NCBI RefSeq assembly: GCF_017654605.1
Contig: NZ_CP072113.1
Location: 124,001 to 188,000 of the forward strand
Direction of reading: 5' to 3'
Source: Yimella sp. cx-51
GTDB taxonomy: Bacteria; Actinomycetota; Actinomycetes; Actinomycetales; Dermatophilaceae
DNA: 64,000 bases
Shown here: positions 50,523-60,521 of the stretch, piece by piece
Layout: the number at the start of each line of letters is the position of its first letter
Position numbering within the stretch: position 1 is the first letter of the stretch
Program-made: the position numbers and the translations under genes
Notes under the pieces: model-generated
Databases searched by the model: none
Told to the model about the DNA's origin: nothing
Seen by the model: only the letters and a program-made list of their open reading frames with translations

Positions 50523-52331
50523 TCACTCGCTGCCGGGTGCGGTGTTCTTCGGTGCGAGCAGTTCGTCCAGGATCGCGCCGAGCGCGGCCAGCAGCAGCTT
50601 CTTCCACTGCGGCGTCGGGTCGACCGGCATGGTCAGCTTCTCGCCTTCGGGCGTGATGCCGAACGAGTGGACGTCCTTCTCCTTCGGCAGCGGGATGCCC
50701 GGGCAGACGGCGTCCTTGTCGCTGAGCTTGCCGTTCTGCAGGAAGCCGTAGGCCTGCTGCTCGATGCAGAGGTTGCCCCCGGCGAGCACGACACCGTGGT
50801 TGCCCTGGTCGTCCGCGGAGAGGAAGCGGGTGTTGGTCGACGCCTTGTGCGCCTTCCAGCCGCCCTCGAAAGCGGTCGCCGGGTCAGCCTCCGACTGCAC
50901 CAACAGCATCGTCGGTGCCTTGGAGGTGTCGACCTTCATGTCGACGGGCTTGTAGGGCCAGTAGGCGCACTCGTTGGCGTAATCGAACCAGCCGACGAGC
51001 GGATACTTCGGGCCGTTCTCCTTGGCGGAGCTGACGTACGACTGCGGGTCCTTGTTCCAGGACGTGTCGTTGCAGCGGATCGCCATGAAGACGGTGTTCT
51101 GGTTGCGGGAGTCTTCACGGGCGGTGGCCGACGATCCACCGATCGCGCCCTCGGCGGTACGCAGCGCGGCGGAGTCGCCGTCCTTGGCCTGCTTCAGCAG
51201 CTTCAACAACGCGCCGGCGCTCTGGAAACCGCGATCGCTGTAAAGCGTGTGGGCCACGATGTTGTCGACCGCGATCGGGTAGAACTTGCCGAGCTTGCCC
51301 TCGCCCGAAGCCTTGCGGATGTCTTCGTAGGAGGTGTTGACCTCGTCGGCCGTGCTGCCCAGACCGTACGTGGCGTTCTGGCGGGCCAGCCACGGCAGCA
51401 ACTGGTCCTTGAACCGCCGCTGGAACGACATCGGCTGGCTACCAAAGCTGGTCTGCATCGTGCCGGTGAACTCGGTGTTGCTGTCGAGCACGAAGCGTCC
51501 GACCTGCTGCGGGAACATCGTCGCGTAGTACGCCCCGAGCCAGGTGCCGGCGCTCACGCCGTAGTAGTCGACGGTCGGCACCTTCAGGATCTGACGCACC
51601 AACTCGTGGTCGCGAGCGGTGTTGGCCGTGGTGATGTACGGCAGCAGGTCGCCTTCCTTGGCGACGCAGCGGTCGACGGTCTTCTTCGCTGCGGCCTGGA
51701 GGTCCTTGATGTCGCTGTCGGAAAGGTTGCGGTAGTCCTCTGCGTCGGTGCCGTACATCGAGCAGGTGACGCGCGTGCCACCCCCGACGCCGCGCGGGTC
51801 GACGCCGATCACGGTGTGGGTGGTGCCCAGCGGCGAGAGCGCCGCGGTGATCACCGAGAACGCGCCTGCCGGGCCACCGGGACCGCCCGGGTTGGTCATC
51901 AGGACGCGAGGATTCTCACCCTTGGCGGGCGTGGTGCGAGTGACCATGAGGTCGATCTCGCCCTTGCTCGGGTCGCCGTAGTCCTTGGGCGCCTTGATCT
52001 TGGCGCACTCCGAGCGGTCGTTGATCGGCGCGAGGTCACGCAGGCTGAACGAGGTGAGGCTCTTGACGTCCGGCGTGCACTCGTCCTTGCTCCACTGCAC
52101 CTGCTGACCGGTGTACTTCGCGAGGTCAGCGCCGGTCGGCGAAAGCTTGCCGGTCTGCGTGGCCGAGGTGCCGGACGTGCCGGTGTTGCCATTGCCGTTC
52201 GTGCTCGTGCTCGAACTTGACGTGCTCGACTTCTTGGTCGTTGCTGTGTCGCCGTTACAGGCGGCCACCGACGTGGTGAGTGCGATGACCGCGGTCGCTG
52301 TCAGCGCGCGCTTCCCCCAGTTGTACGACAT
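50523..52331 (-). CDS. Secreted alpha/beta-hydrolase lipoprotein, tripeptidyl-aminopeptidase-like
   Basis: A 602-residue exported protease of the S33/SlpD type. The signal peptide ends in a lipobox-like SVAAC (Cys25), and a Ser/Thr/Asn/Gly-rich linker (about 33-62) leads to the enzyme. The oxyanion region is NPGGPGGPAG, the nucleophile elbow is YGVSAGTWLGAYYA, and the acid and base are in LVQSEADPATAF and DDQGNHGV, followed by the TAP-like C-terminal domain. It would be anchored outside the cell and release tripeptides. ATG 52331 follows AGGGAGCAGG. A hairpin terminates it. Confidence 0.9.
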   Translation of the reverse strand: MSYNWGKRALTATAVIALTTSVAACNGDTATTKKSSTSSSSTSTNGNGNTGTSGTSATQTGKLSPTGADLAKYTGQQVQWSKDECTPDVKSLTSFSLRDLAPINDRSECAKIKAPKDYGDPSKGEIDLMVTRTTPAKGENPRVLMTNPGGPGGPAGAFSVITAALSPLGTTHTVIGVDPRGVGGGTRVTCSMYGTDAEDYRNLSDSDIKDLQAAAKKTVDRCVAKEGDLLPYITTANTARDHELVRQILKVPTVDYYGVSAGTWLGAYYATMFPQQVGRFVLDSNTEFTGTMQTSFGSQPMSFQRRFKDQLLPWLARQNATYGLGSTADEVNTSYEDIRKASGEGKLGKFYPIAVDNIVAHTLYSDRGFQSAGALLKLLKQAKDGDSAALRTAEGAIGGSSATAREDSRNQNTVFMAIRCNDTSWNKDPQSYVSSAKENGPKYPLVGWFDYANECAYWPYKPVDMKVDTSKAPTMLLVQSEADPATAFEGGWKAHKASTNTRFLSADDQGNHGVVLAGGNLCIEQQAYGFLQNGKLSDKDAVCPGIPLPKEKDVHSFGITPEGEKLTMPVDPTPQWKKLLLAALGAILDELLAPKNTAPGSE

Positions 52332-52436
52332 GTTTCCTGCTCCCTGATGACGGTGGCCTGCTCGTGAGGGTAGACGTCAGCCCAGGGCTGTGGGGTTCCG
52401 GCGTTCGACCGTTGAATCATCCGCAGAGGTGGGTGG

Positions 52437-52625
52437 TCAGCGAGCGATGAGAGTGATCTGGCAGAGAGGGCCGGTGGCGTTCGCAAGCCGGCGGTCAGCG
52501 GTAACCAGCGGAACATCGAGCGTCTCGGCGGCGGCCACGAAGAATGCGTCGTATGCAGTGAGGCTGTGGCGCAACTCCCACACGCGGGGAAGGAGCCCAG
52601 TCATCGGCAGTCGATCGATCGCCAA
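52437..52625 (-). pseudogene. Remnant of a VapC-type PIN-domain gene
   Basis: The 62-codon frame matches only the C-terminal half of a PIN toxin: VWELRHSLTAYDAFFVAAAE and LDVPLVTADRRLANATG, with Asp residues of the third and fourth metal positions. The N-terminal half with the first Asp is missing, and upstream sequence has stop codons before any match. No antitoxin gene is adjacent. It lies between the secreted hydrolase and galE, and is probably non-functional. Confidence 0.65.
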
Positions 52626-52724
52626 CCGCCGTCAGAGGTTGAGCAGCTGCAGGCCGTCGGTTTCCTGCACGTGATCGCCCAGCACATGTCGCACAATGCT
52701 CGCAAGATGCGACAGTTGGCGCTC

Positions 52725-53747
52725 TCAGTCGGGATAGCCCTGTGGATTGGCCGACTGCCAGCGCCACGTGTCGGCACACATGTCTTCGACCGACTTCGTT
52801 GTGCGCCAGCCGAGTTCGGCTAGGGCGCGGCTGGGGTCGGCGTACGTGATGGGCAGGTCGCCGTCGCGGCGCGGACCGATCTCGTAGGGCACTGGCACAC
52901 CGGTGGCGGCCTCGAAGGCCTTGATCATGCCGAGCACCGAGGTGGGCACACCGGAGCCGAGGTTGAATGCGCGCACCGGCTCGGTCATCGCGTCGATGTG
53001 CTCCAAGGCGGCGAGGTGACCGGCGGCGAGGTCTTCGACGTGGATGTAGTCGCGCTCGCAGGTGCCGTCGGCGGTGGGGTAGTCGTCGCCGAAAACAGTC
53101 AGCTTCTCGCGACGTCCGACCGCCACCTGCGAGATGAACGGCATGAGGTTGTTGGGGATGCCCTGCGGGTCTTCGCCGATCGTGCCCGACGGGTGCGCTC
53201 CCACCGGGTTGAAATAGCGCAGCAGCGCGACCTTCAGATCAGGCGTGGCCCGGGCGACGTCGGCCAGAATCTGCTCGTTCATCACCTTCGTCCAGCCGTA
53301 GGGGCCGCCGCCGGACTGCAGCGGGGTGAACTCCTCCTGGCAGGGCTGCGGCGCGGCGTCGCCGTAGACGGTCGCCGAGGAGGAGAACACCAGACGGTGG
53401 ACGCCGTGTGCTTTCATCGCCCGCACCAACGAGAAGGTGCTGTCGAGGTTGTTGCGGTAGTACTTCAGCGGCTCGCTGACGCTCTCACCCACCGCCTTGT
53501 GGCCGGCGAAATGGATCACCGCGTCGAAGCGCTCCGACGCGAACAGCGCCTCGGTCTTGTCGGGGTCGCACAGGTCGAACGCGTGCAGCGGCAGATGGCC
53601 ACCGGTGAGTTCTTCGAGGCGCGCAACGGCGGTGGCCTTGCTGTTGTCGAAGTCGTCCACGATGGTGACGTCGTGGCCCGCCCTCTTGAGCTGGACGACG
53701 GTGTGTGAACCGATGTAGCCGGCACCACCGGCGACGAGCACATGCAT
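52725..53747 (-). CDS. galE: UDP-glucose 4-epimerase
   Basis: Interconverts UDP-glucose and UDP-galactose. The 340-residue SDR protein has the NAD loop VAGGAGYIGSHTVVQL at the N-terminus, SSSATVYGDAA, the catalytic Tyr-x-x-x-Lys as YGWTK and RYFNPVGAHPSG. ATG 53747 is used rather than GTG 53756, because TAAGGT ends 7 nt before it and there is no ribosome site: the transcript is probably leaderless. It is divergent from a DivIVA-like gene only 23 bp away. It has no neighbouring Leloir genes, so cell-wall glycan supply is likely. Confidence 0.94.
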   Translation of the reverse strand: MHVLVAGGAGYIGSHTVVQLKRAGHDVTIVDDFDNSKATAVARLEELTGGHLPLHAFDLCDPDKTEALFASERFDAVIHFAGHKAVGESVSEPLKYYRNNLDSTFSLVRAMKAHGVHRLVFSSSATVYGDAAPQPCQEEFTPLQSGGGPYGWTKVMNEQILADVARATPDLKVALLRYFNPVGAHPSGTIGEDPQGIPNNLMPFISQVAVGRREKLTVFGDDYPTADGTCERDYIHVEDLAAGHLAALEHIDAMTEPVRAFNLGSGVPTSVLGMIKAFEAATGVPVPYEIGPRRDGDLPITYADPSRALAELGWRTTKSVEDMCADTWRWQSANPQGYPD

Positions 53748-53754
53748 GTGCGTC

Positions 53755-53764
53755 ACCTTACGGT
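53755..53764. promoter_or_regulatory. Overlapping divergent leaderless -10 boxes (galE / DivIVA-like)
   Basis: On the minus strand TAAGGT (53755-53760) ends 7 nt from the galE ATG. On the plus strand TACGGT (53759-53764) ends 6 nt from the next gene's ATG. The two -10 elements overlap by two bases in a 23-bp intergenic gap. Confidence 0.6.
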
Positions 53765-53770
53765 GCCAAG

Positions 53771-54343
53771 ATGGCTCTCGTGACTGCCGTGCCGTGGACC
53801 CCCGAACACGTCGCCGTCGTGAGTAATGCCCGCCTGGCCAAGAAGCGCGGCGGCTACAACTGCGACGACGTCGACAGGGTGCTGCAACACACCGTCGCTC
53901 TCATGCGCTCGCGTCGGCAGGTGCCGCCCGTGCCGGCGACGGGGCTGCGTCGTAGTTCGCTGCGTGAGGGTTACACGGTCGAAGCGGTGGACGCACTCTT
54001 CGGGCACATCGCGCAGTGGCAGGACGAGTTGTTGGCCCACTCCGCGTCGGCCGTCGCGGCCCCTGTGGTGGCGTCCGATGTCCGGCTCTCGTGGACGCCC
54101 CAGCAGATGGACTGGGTGCGTGAATCGAACTTCCGGCCGGCCCGCGGCAAACGCGGCTACGCCGAGGACGAGGTCGACAAGTTCCTGGACGAGGTGCTGC
54201 TGGCCATGGGCAAGGGCGAGGCGCTGCCCGACATCGACAGTGTGCGCTTCTACCCCCCGCGAGCCGGCCGCGCCGGTTACGAGGCGTTGTCGGTCGACCG
54301 GTTCCTGGACGAGCTCAAGCGCATCCGCCCGCTACGCGGCTGA
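53771..54343 (+). CDS. DivIVA-domain protein with tandem DivI1A repeats
   Basis: A 190-residue protein containing about four copies of a short motif of the kind RxGYxxxEVDxFLD: KKRGGYNCDDVDRVLQ, REGYTVEAVDALFGHI, KRGYAEDEVDKFLDEVL and GRAGYEALSVDRFLDEL. This short repeat is the DivIVA N-terminal membrane-targeting hairpin, without the long coiled coil of true DivIVA/Wag31. It may bind curved membrane or other DivIVA-type proteins at poles and septa. ATG 53771 appears leaderless. It overlaps nothing; paaK converges 4 bp away. Confidence 0.83.
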   Translation: MALVTAVPWTPEHVAVVSNARLAKKRGGYNCDDVDRVLQHTVALMRSRRQVPPVPATGLRRSSLREGYTVEAVDALFGHIAQWQDELLAHSASAVAAPVVASDVRLSWTPQQMDWVRESNFRPARGKRGYAEDEVDKFLDEVLLAMGKGEALPDIDSVRFYPPRAGRAGYEALSVDRFLDELKRIRPLRG

Positions 54344-54347
54344 AAGC

Positions 54348-55660
<1,313 letters not shown>

Positions 55661-55664
<4 letters not shown>

Positions 55665-56104
55665 GAGCGCTCCTTCTGTGCGATGCGGTCGGGCAGAGAG
55701 CGCGAACGGCCACGGAACTCGGCGATGAGGGCTCCGTCAGCCACCCGGGTGACGGTGACGTCGGTGATGCCGCTGCGCCCGAAGCGGGCGCGTTCGACTG
55801 CGACACAACGCAATTCGTCACCCAGGCGGGCGCTGGCGATGAAGCTGATGTCGGCTCCGGAGGCCACGGTCAGCTGGCCGGAGGCATTGCAGGCCAACGC
55901 GAAGGTGGAGTCGGCGAGGGTGAAGAGGTAGCCGCCGTGGGCGATGTCGTGGCCGTTCACCTCCTCGCGTCCGATCGGCATGGTCGTCTCGGCGAACCCG
56001 AGGCCGTCGCGCACTCCGACATCGACCAACTCGATGCCGAGCGCTGCCGAGGCGCGATCGTCGCGCCACATCTTGCGGACGTGGGAGAGATCCGATGAAG
56101 CCAT
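55661..56104 (-). CDS. paaI: PaaI-type hotdog thioesterase
   Basis: Hydrolyses misdirected ring-hydroxylated phenylacetyl-CoA thioesters, a proof-reading role in phenylacetate breakdown. The 147-residue hotdog protein shows GREEVNGHDIAHGGYLFTLADSTFALACN (in parts), containing the Asp/Asn and HGG catalytic region, and ADISFIASARLGDEL. ATG 56104 lacks a ribosome site; an upstream in-frame ATG 56113 is possible. It is coupled to paaK and divergent from paaN, with a CRP-like site between them. Confidence 0.9.
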
Positions 56105-56128
56105 GTGACGCATAGTTGCATATCTGCA

Positions 56129-56144
56129 TGTGATCTGTAACACA
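56129..56144. promoter_or_regulatory. CRP/GlxR-like site between paaI and paaN
   Basis: TGTGATCTGTAACACA matches TGTGA-N6-TCACA at 9 of 10 positions. It lies 25 nt upstream of paaI and 22 nt upstream of paaN, close to both predicted start points, so it could control both directions. Confidence 0.55.
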
Positions 56145-56165
56145 TCGGCGGCTACGATGAGACGC

Positions 56166-57869
56166 GTGACTGCTGCAGACAACGCCACCGCCACGCCCGA
56201 GAAGACCGCCGAGCACGTGCTCGACGAGGCCCACAAGGCACTCGCCGAGCGCTCCTACTACTCGCGTTATCCCGAGTCGCCGTCTCCGCGGGTCTACGGC
56301 GAAAACGCTGCCGCTGAAGGACTTTCGGCGTATGAGTCGTTGCTCGGCAAGAAGTTCGAGGGTCTTGCTGGCGCCTTCGACGGCGAGTGGGTCGGCGAAG
56401 AGAAGTCACCGTACGGCCCGACGCTGGACGTTGCCTATCCCCACCTCGACGTGAAGGGGGCGATGGACGCCGCGGGCGCAGCCATGCCGTCCTGGCGGAA
56501 CGCCGGCCCCCGCCGTCGTGCGGTGGTGCTCGTCGAGGCGCTGGAGCAGCTCAATAAGCGGTCGTTCGAGATCGCCAACGCCGTGCAGCACACCTCTGGC
56601 CAGCCCTTCGTGATGGCCTTCCAAGCCGGCGGCCCGCAGGCGCAGGACCGCGGCCTCGAAGCAGTTGCGGCTGCGTACGTCGAGCAGGCGCGCGTGCCGG
56701 CGAGTGTCACCTGGGAGAAGCCGGGACGCGGCGAACCGACGCGGATGCAGAAGGACTACCACGTGGTGGCGCGCGGCGTCGGCCTCGTGATCGGCTGCAA
56801 CACCTTCCCCACCTGGAACGCCTACCCGGGCATCTTCGCCTCGTTGGCCACCGGCAACCCGGTCGTCATCAAGCCGCACCCGAGCGCCGTCCTGCCGCTC
56901 GCGATCACCGTCGAGGTGTTGCAGAAGGTGTTGCGCGACAACGGTTTCCACCCCGAGCTCGTGCAGTTGGCGCCGGAGGCCCAGGGGGAGGGGCTGGCGA
57001 AGGTGCTGGCCGAGCGTCCCGAGGTGAAGATCATCGACTACACCGGTGGCCCCAGCTTCGGTGCGTGGTTGGAGCGTGAGGGTGCGGCGCGCGGTCAGCA
57101 GGTCTACACCGAGAAGGCCGGCGTCAACACCGTCGTGGTCGATTCCACCGACAACGTGAAGGCGATGCTGGGCAACCTGGCCTTCTCGCTCAGCCTCTAC
57201 ACCGGGCAGATGTGCACCACCCCGCAGAACATCTACCTGCCCAAGGCCGGCATCGACACCGACGAAGGTCACCTGTCGTTCGAGGAGTTCGGCACCAAGT
57301 TGGCCGGCGCGATCGGCGGCCTCACCGGCGATGACGCCAAGGCGGTCGAGGTGCTCGGCGCCACCGTCAACGACGACGTGCGCGCCCGGGCCGGTTCGCT
57401 CGACAAGATCGCCTCCGACGCCGGTGGCTCGGTCGTGGCCGATTCGCGCGAGGTGACCCACCCGAAGTACCCGGACGCCGTCGTCCGCACCCCGGGCCTG
57501 ATCGGTGTCGACGTCGAAGCCTCGGACGCCTACACCACCGAACAGTTCGGCCCCGTCACCTTCCTGATCGGCACCGACGGCACCGAGCAGTCGCTGGCGA
57601 CCTTCCGCGACACCGTGCGCCAGCACGGCGCCATGACCGCGGCGGTCTACTCCACCGATGAAGGCGTGCTCGACCAGGCACGCGAAGCAGCGATGGACGC
57701 AGGGGTCGCGCTCTCGGAGAACCTGCTCGGCCAGGTCTTCGTCAACCAGACGGCAGCGTTCAGCGATTACCACGGCACCGGCGCCAACCCGGCGGCCAAC
57801 GCGGCCTACGCCGACAGCGCCTTCGTGGCCGGACGCTTCCGGGTGATCACCACGCGACGCCACGTCTGA
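56166..57869 (+). CDS. paaN: Phenylacetate degradation protein PaaN (aldehyde dehydrogenase)
   Basis: A 567-residue member of the PaaN group of aldehyde dehydrogenases, implicated in oxidation of the ring-opened semialdehyde. The N-terminus (RSYYSRYPESPSPRVYGENA) is characteristic of PaaN rather than of PaaZ, which has an enoyl-CoA hydratase fusion. The nucleotide fold holds GCNTFPTWNAYPGIFASLATGNPVVIKPHP (in parts) and the nucleophile Cys is in YTGQMCTTPQNIY. GTG 56166 is chosen because TACGAT ends 7 nt upstream (leaderless). It is divergent from paaI-paaK, completing a small phenylacetate locus. Confidence 0.92.
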   Translation: MTAADNATATPEKTAEHVLDEAHKALAERSYYSRYPESPSPRVYGENAAAEGLSAYESLLGKKFEGLAGAFDGEWVGEEKSPYGPTLDVAYPHLDVKGAMDAAGAAMPSWRNAGPRRRAVVLVEALEQLNKRSFEIANAVQHTSGQPFVMAFQAGGPQAQDRGLEAVAAAYVEQARVPASVTWEKPGRGEPTRMQKDYHVVARGVGLVIGCNTFPTWNAYPGIFASLATGNPVVIKPHPSAVLPLAITVEVLQKVLRDNGFHPELVQLAPEAQGEGLAKVLAERPEVKIIDYTGGPSFGAWLEREGAARGQQVYTEKAGVNTVVVDSTDNVKAMLGNLAFSLSLYTGQMCTTPQNIYLPKAGIDTDEGHLSFEEFGTKLAGAIGGLTGDDAKAVEVLGATVNDDVRARAGSLDKIASDAGGSVVADSREVTHPKYPDAVVRTPGLIGVDVEASDAYTTEQFGPVTFLIGTDGTEQSLATFRDTVRQHGAMTAAVYSTDEGVLDQAREAAMDAGVALSENLLGQVFVNQTAAFSDYHGTGANPAANAAYADSAFVAGRFRVITTRRHV

Positions 57870-57902
57870 TCTCGGCTTCGTCGGTGGGTTAGCGTCGGGA
57901 TC

Positions 57903-58715
57903 GTGAGTGACGACCTGACGATTCGAACTGCCGGCGACGAGTACGAGATCGTCTCGGCCGGTGCGGTGATCGGCACGACGTCGGTCTCGGACGATGGCGG
58001 GCTCACCTGGCACTTCGACGACGTGGACGAGCGGCTCGCCGTCCGCGGTCTCGACGCAATGGTCGAGCACGCCTTCGGTGAACTCGGGCTGCACCGCGTG
58101 CAGGGGCGGGTGGCGTCCGACGACAAGCCCAACCTGCGCATCGCCTCGCGCGCCGGATTGCGCAAGGAAGGCGTTGTCCGCGGCGGCGGGGGTGACGGCG
58201 TCGATCTCGTCCAATTCGCTCGGGTGGCAACCGATCCGCCCCTGGCCGACCGATCGACGTTCACCGCCGTCCTCAACTCCACGCTGCCCACCAAGCGCTG
58301 CATCGCGCAGGCAATCGTCCGCGACGAGCAGGGCCGGATCCTGTTGTGCGAGTTGGTCTACAAGTGTTTCTGGGATCTTCCCGGCGGCGTCGTCGACCCC
58401 CACGAATCACCCGCTACGGCTGTCGTGCGGGAGCTGAAGGAAGAGCTGGAAGTCGACGCCACCGTCACCGGGCTCGCCGCCGTCAGCTGGTTGCCGCCGT
58501 GGCGCGGGTGGGACGACGCGACGTTGTTCGTCTTCGATGTCGAGCTGGACAGTCCGCCGCAATCGTTGCAGCCCAGGGAGATTCGTGCCGTCCACTGGGT
58601 GGCGCCGCACGACCTGGGGCAGCACGTCGCCGACTACACCGTGCGGGTGGTCGAGCAGGCGCTCGCGTCCGACGTCCCGGTCTACCTGGAGGACGGCCGC
58701 CCGCTCGACCAGTGA
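57903..58715 (+). CDS. Two-domain protein: GNAT-like N-terminus plus Nudix hydrolase
   Basis: A 270-residue fusion. Residues 1-110 resemble the second half of a GNAT fold (GLDAMVEHAFGELGLHRVQGRVASDDKPNLRIASRAGLRKEGVV, in parts) without a complete acetyl-CoA loop. Residues about 130-255 form a Nudix domain with the box GGVVDPHESPATAVVRELKEELEV, written in parts: GGVVDPHE and RELKEELEV keep the Glu residues for metal binding. It may sanitise nucleotides or NDP-sugars. GTG 57903 appears leaderless, with TAGCGT ending 7 nt upstream. Confidence 0.83.
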   Translation: MSDDLTIRTAGDEYEIVSAGAVIGTTSVSDDGGLTWHFDDVDERLAVRGLDAMVEHAFGELGLHRVQGRVASDDKPNLRIASRAGLRKEGVVRGGGGDGVDLVQFARVATDPPLADRSTFTAVLNSTLPTKRCIAQAIVRDEQGRILLCELVYKCFWDLPGGVVDPHESPATAVVRELKEELEVDATVTGLAAVSWLPPWRGWDDATLFVFDVELDSPPQSLQPREIRAVHWVAPHDLGQHVADYTVRVVEQALASDVPVYLEDGRPLDQ

Positions 58716-58718
58716 GGC

Positions 58719-59111
58719 TCAGACCTCGTGCTTCTCCGGCAACACCATGTTGGCGATCATGCCGACCACCGCGATGACGCACGCGCCGAGCACGGCGTCC
58801 CAGAAGAAGTGGTCGACGTGGAAGGCGAGGTCGAGCTTGCCGGCGAACCACGAGGTGAGCTGCAGCATCGCCGCGTTGACGATGATCATGAACAGACCCA
58901 GCGTCACGATGATCACCGGGAACGAGAAGAAGGTGGCGATCGGCTTCAGCAGGGCGTTGATGACCCCGAAGACCAACGCGACGAGCAGGATCGTCCTGAT
59001 CTTCGCGGAGTTGTCGGCCGCGCCCTCGGCCAGGTGGATACCGGAGATCAGTCCGGCGGCGGCCCAGAGCGCGACGGCGTTGACGACGAGTCGGATCAGG
59101 AAGTTCTTCAT
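58719..59111 (-). CDS. Four-helix membrane protein, phage-holin-4-2/YvlD family
   Basis: A 130-residue membrane protein with four hydrophobic segments: FLIRLVVNAVALWAAAGLI, ILLVALVFGVINALLKPI, PVIIVTLGLFMIIVNAAML and AVLGACVIAVVGMIANMVL. The NALLKPI and TLGLFMIIVNAAML pattern is diagnostic of the PF04020-type family; the holin name is historical and no phage genes are near. Function unknown. It is divergent from hisC. Confidence 0.88.
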   Translation of the reverse strand: MKNFLIRLVVNAVALWAAAGLISGIHLAEGAADNSAKIRTILLVALVFGVINALLKPIATFFSFPVIIVTLGLFMIIVNAAMLQLTSWFAGKLDLAFHVDHFFWDAVLGACVIAVVGMIANMVLPEKHEV

Positions 59112-59209
59112 GTCACCAGTGTCTCCCGCGAATGTCTCGGATTCGTGTCGCCGTCACGGGGCGTGAGGTGGGCGAGACTCAGATCACACGGGGGTCGTAG
59201 ATTGGCGCC

Positions 59210-60292
59210 ATGAGCGACACTCAGCGCGTGCGCCTGCGCGACACCCTGGCCGCGGTCCCCGCCTACAAGGCCGGCAAGCCAGCCGCACCCCGTGAAGATC
59301 TGGTCACCTACAAGATCTCCTCCAACGAGAACCCTTACCCGCCACTGCCTTCGGTGCTGGATGCCGTCCGTGAGACTGCCGGCCGGATGAACCGGTATCC
59401 CGACATGGCCGTGCGTGAGCTCTCCGAGAAGCTCGCCGAGCGTTGGGGCGTGACCCCGGACGAGATCGCGACGGGCACCGGGAGTGTCGGCATTCTCGGG
59501 ACGCTGGTTCAGATCACCTGCGATCCCGGCGACGAGATGGTCTTCGCGTGGCGCTCTTTCGAGGCCTACCCGATCGTGGCTGCGCTGGCGGGCGCGAAAG
59601 CGGTTCAGGTCCCGCTGGATTCGCAAGCCCGCCACGACCTGGACGCCATGGCCGCCGCGATCACCGATCGCACCCGTCTGGTGATCGTGTGCACGCCCAA
59701 CAACCCGACGGGTCCGAGCGCCACTGAAAAGGAACTGCGCGAGTTCATCGCGAAGGTGCCGACCGACGTCCTCGTGGTGATCGACGAGGCGTACCTGGAG
59801 TTCGTCGAACCCGGCCACCAGATCGACGCCATGGCGATCTTCCGCGACCACCCGAATGTCGCTGTGCTGCGGACGTTCTCCAAGGCCTACGGCCTCGCCG
59901 GCCTCCGCGTCGGCTACTGCGTCGCGCACGAGCCGGTGGCCGAGGCGCTGCGCAAGGCAGCCGTCCCGTTCGGCGTCAGCACCATCGCCCAGGACGCCGC
60001 GATCGCGAGCCTGGACGCCTACGACGAGTTGCAGGAGCGCGTCGACGCACTCATGACCGAGCGCGAACGTGTGCTGCAGGTGCTGACCGAGCAGGGCTGG
60101 AAGGTGCCCGACTCCCAGGCCAACTTTGTGTGGCTGCCCCTGGGTGACGACGCGATGGCGTTCGCTGCGGCCGCCGACCAGGCCGGCCTGGTGGTGCGAC
60201 CCTTCGACGGCGACGGTGTTCGCTGCTCCATCGGCGAGACCGAGGCCAACGACCGACTGATCGAGGTGTGCGAAGCCTTCCTCGCCCGCTGA
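59210..60292 (+). CDS. hisC: Histidinol-phosphate aminotransferase
   Basis: A 360-residue class I/II aminotransferase in histidine synthesis. It has [50 protein letters not shown] and the PLP Lys in [16 protein letters not shown]. Other his genes are absent, so it could also be a broad aromatic aminotransferase (HisC/Pat group), which would fit the nearby phenylacetate genes. ATG 59210 appears leaderless, with TAGATT ending 6 nt upstream. A long palindrome follows its stop. Confidence 0.92.
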   Translation: MSDTQRVRLRDTLAAVPAYKAGKPAAPREDLVTYKISSNENPYPPLPSVLDAVRETAGRMNRYPDMAVRELSEKLAERWGVTPDEIATGTGSVGILGTLVQITCDPGDEMVFAWRSFEAYPIVAALAGAKAVQVPLDSQARHDLDAMAAAITDRTRLVIVCTPNNPTGPSATEKELREFIAKVPTDVLVVIDEAYLEFVEPGHQIDAMAIFRDHPNVAVLRTFSKAYGLAGLRVGYCVAHEPVAEALRKAAVPFGVSTIAQDAAIASLDAYDELQERVDALMTERERVLQVLTEQGWKVPDSQANFVWLPLGDDAMAFAAAADQAGLVVRPFDGDGVRCSIGETEANDRLIEVCEAFLAR

Positions 60293-60301
60293 CCTCTGCG
60301 C

Positions 60302-60373
60302 ATCGAGTGGCCGGGCTGTGAATCAGTGGTCGGGCTATTCCTCGGCCACTGCTTCATAACCCGGCCACTCGGT
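60302..60373. repeat. Long palindrome, family A copy 2
   Basis: Arms 60302-60334 and 60341-60373 pair with a few mismatches around the loop CTATTC. ATCGAGTGG, GGGCTGTGA and GGCCACT words match the unit at 16857-16928 closely; both have 33-nt arms and 6-nt loops. It starts 9 bp after hisC and probably ends its transcript. Confidence 0.75.
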
Positions 60374-60435
60374 GTGTCTCAACCCTGACTCGCGAGTTCG
60401 TGAGGCCGCCGAGTAGCCTCGGTCGCGGCCACCGA

Positions 60436-60451
60436 TGTGATCCACGTCATA
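60436..60451. promoter_or_regulatory. CRP/GlxR-like site upstream of the 2-oxoacid dehydrogenase operon
   Basis: TGTGATCCACGTCATA matches the consensus at 8 of 10 positions and lies about 70 nt upstream of the E1 alpha start. Its complement shares TGACGTGGATCAC with the site before the creatine operon. Confidence 0.45.
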
Positions 60452-60521
60452 AGGCCGTGTCAGCCAAGTGTCGACCGAGCGGTCACCCCCGTGCGTCGGC
60501 AGCGAGCTTCGAGGAGTGGCA

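Noticed and set aside
56166-57869. paaZ (oxepin-CoA hydrolase/dehydrogenase)
   Set aside because: There is no C-terminal hotdog/hydratase domain and the N-terminus fits PaaN.
56406-58403. A 665-codon open frame antisense to paaN and the Nudix gene
   Set aside because: Crosses two real genes on the plus strand and has the typical mirror composition.
58719-59111. Phage holin
   Set aside because: The family name is historical; no lysin, structural or integrase genes are present and the protein is a chromosomal four-helix membrane protein.
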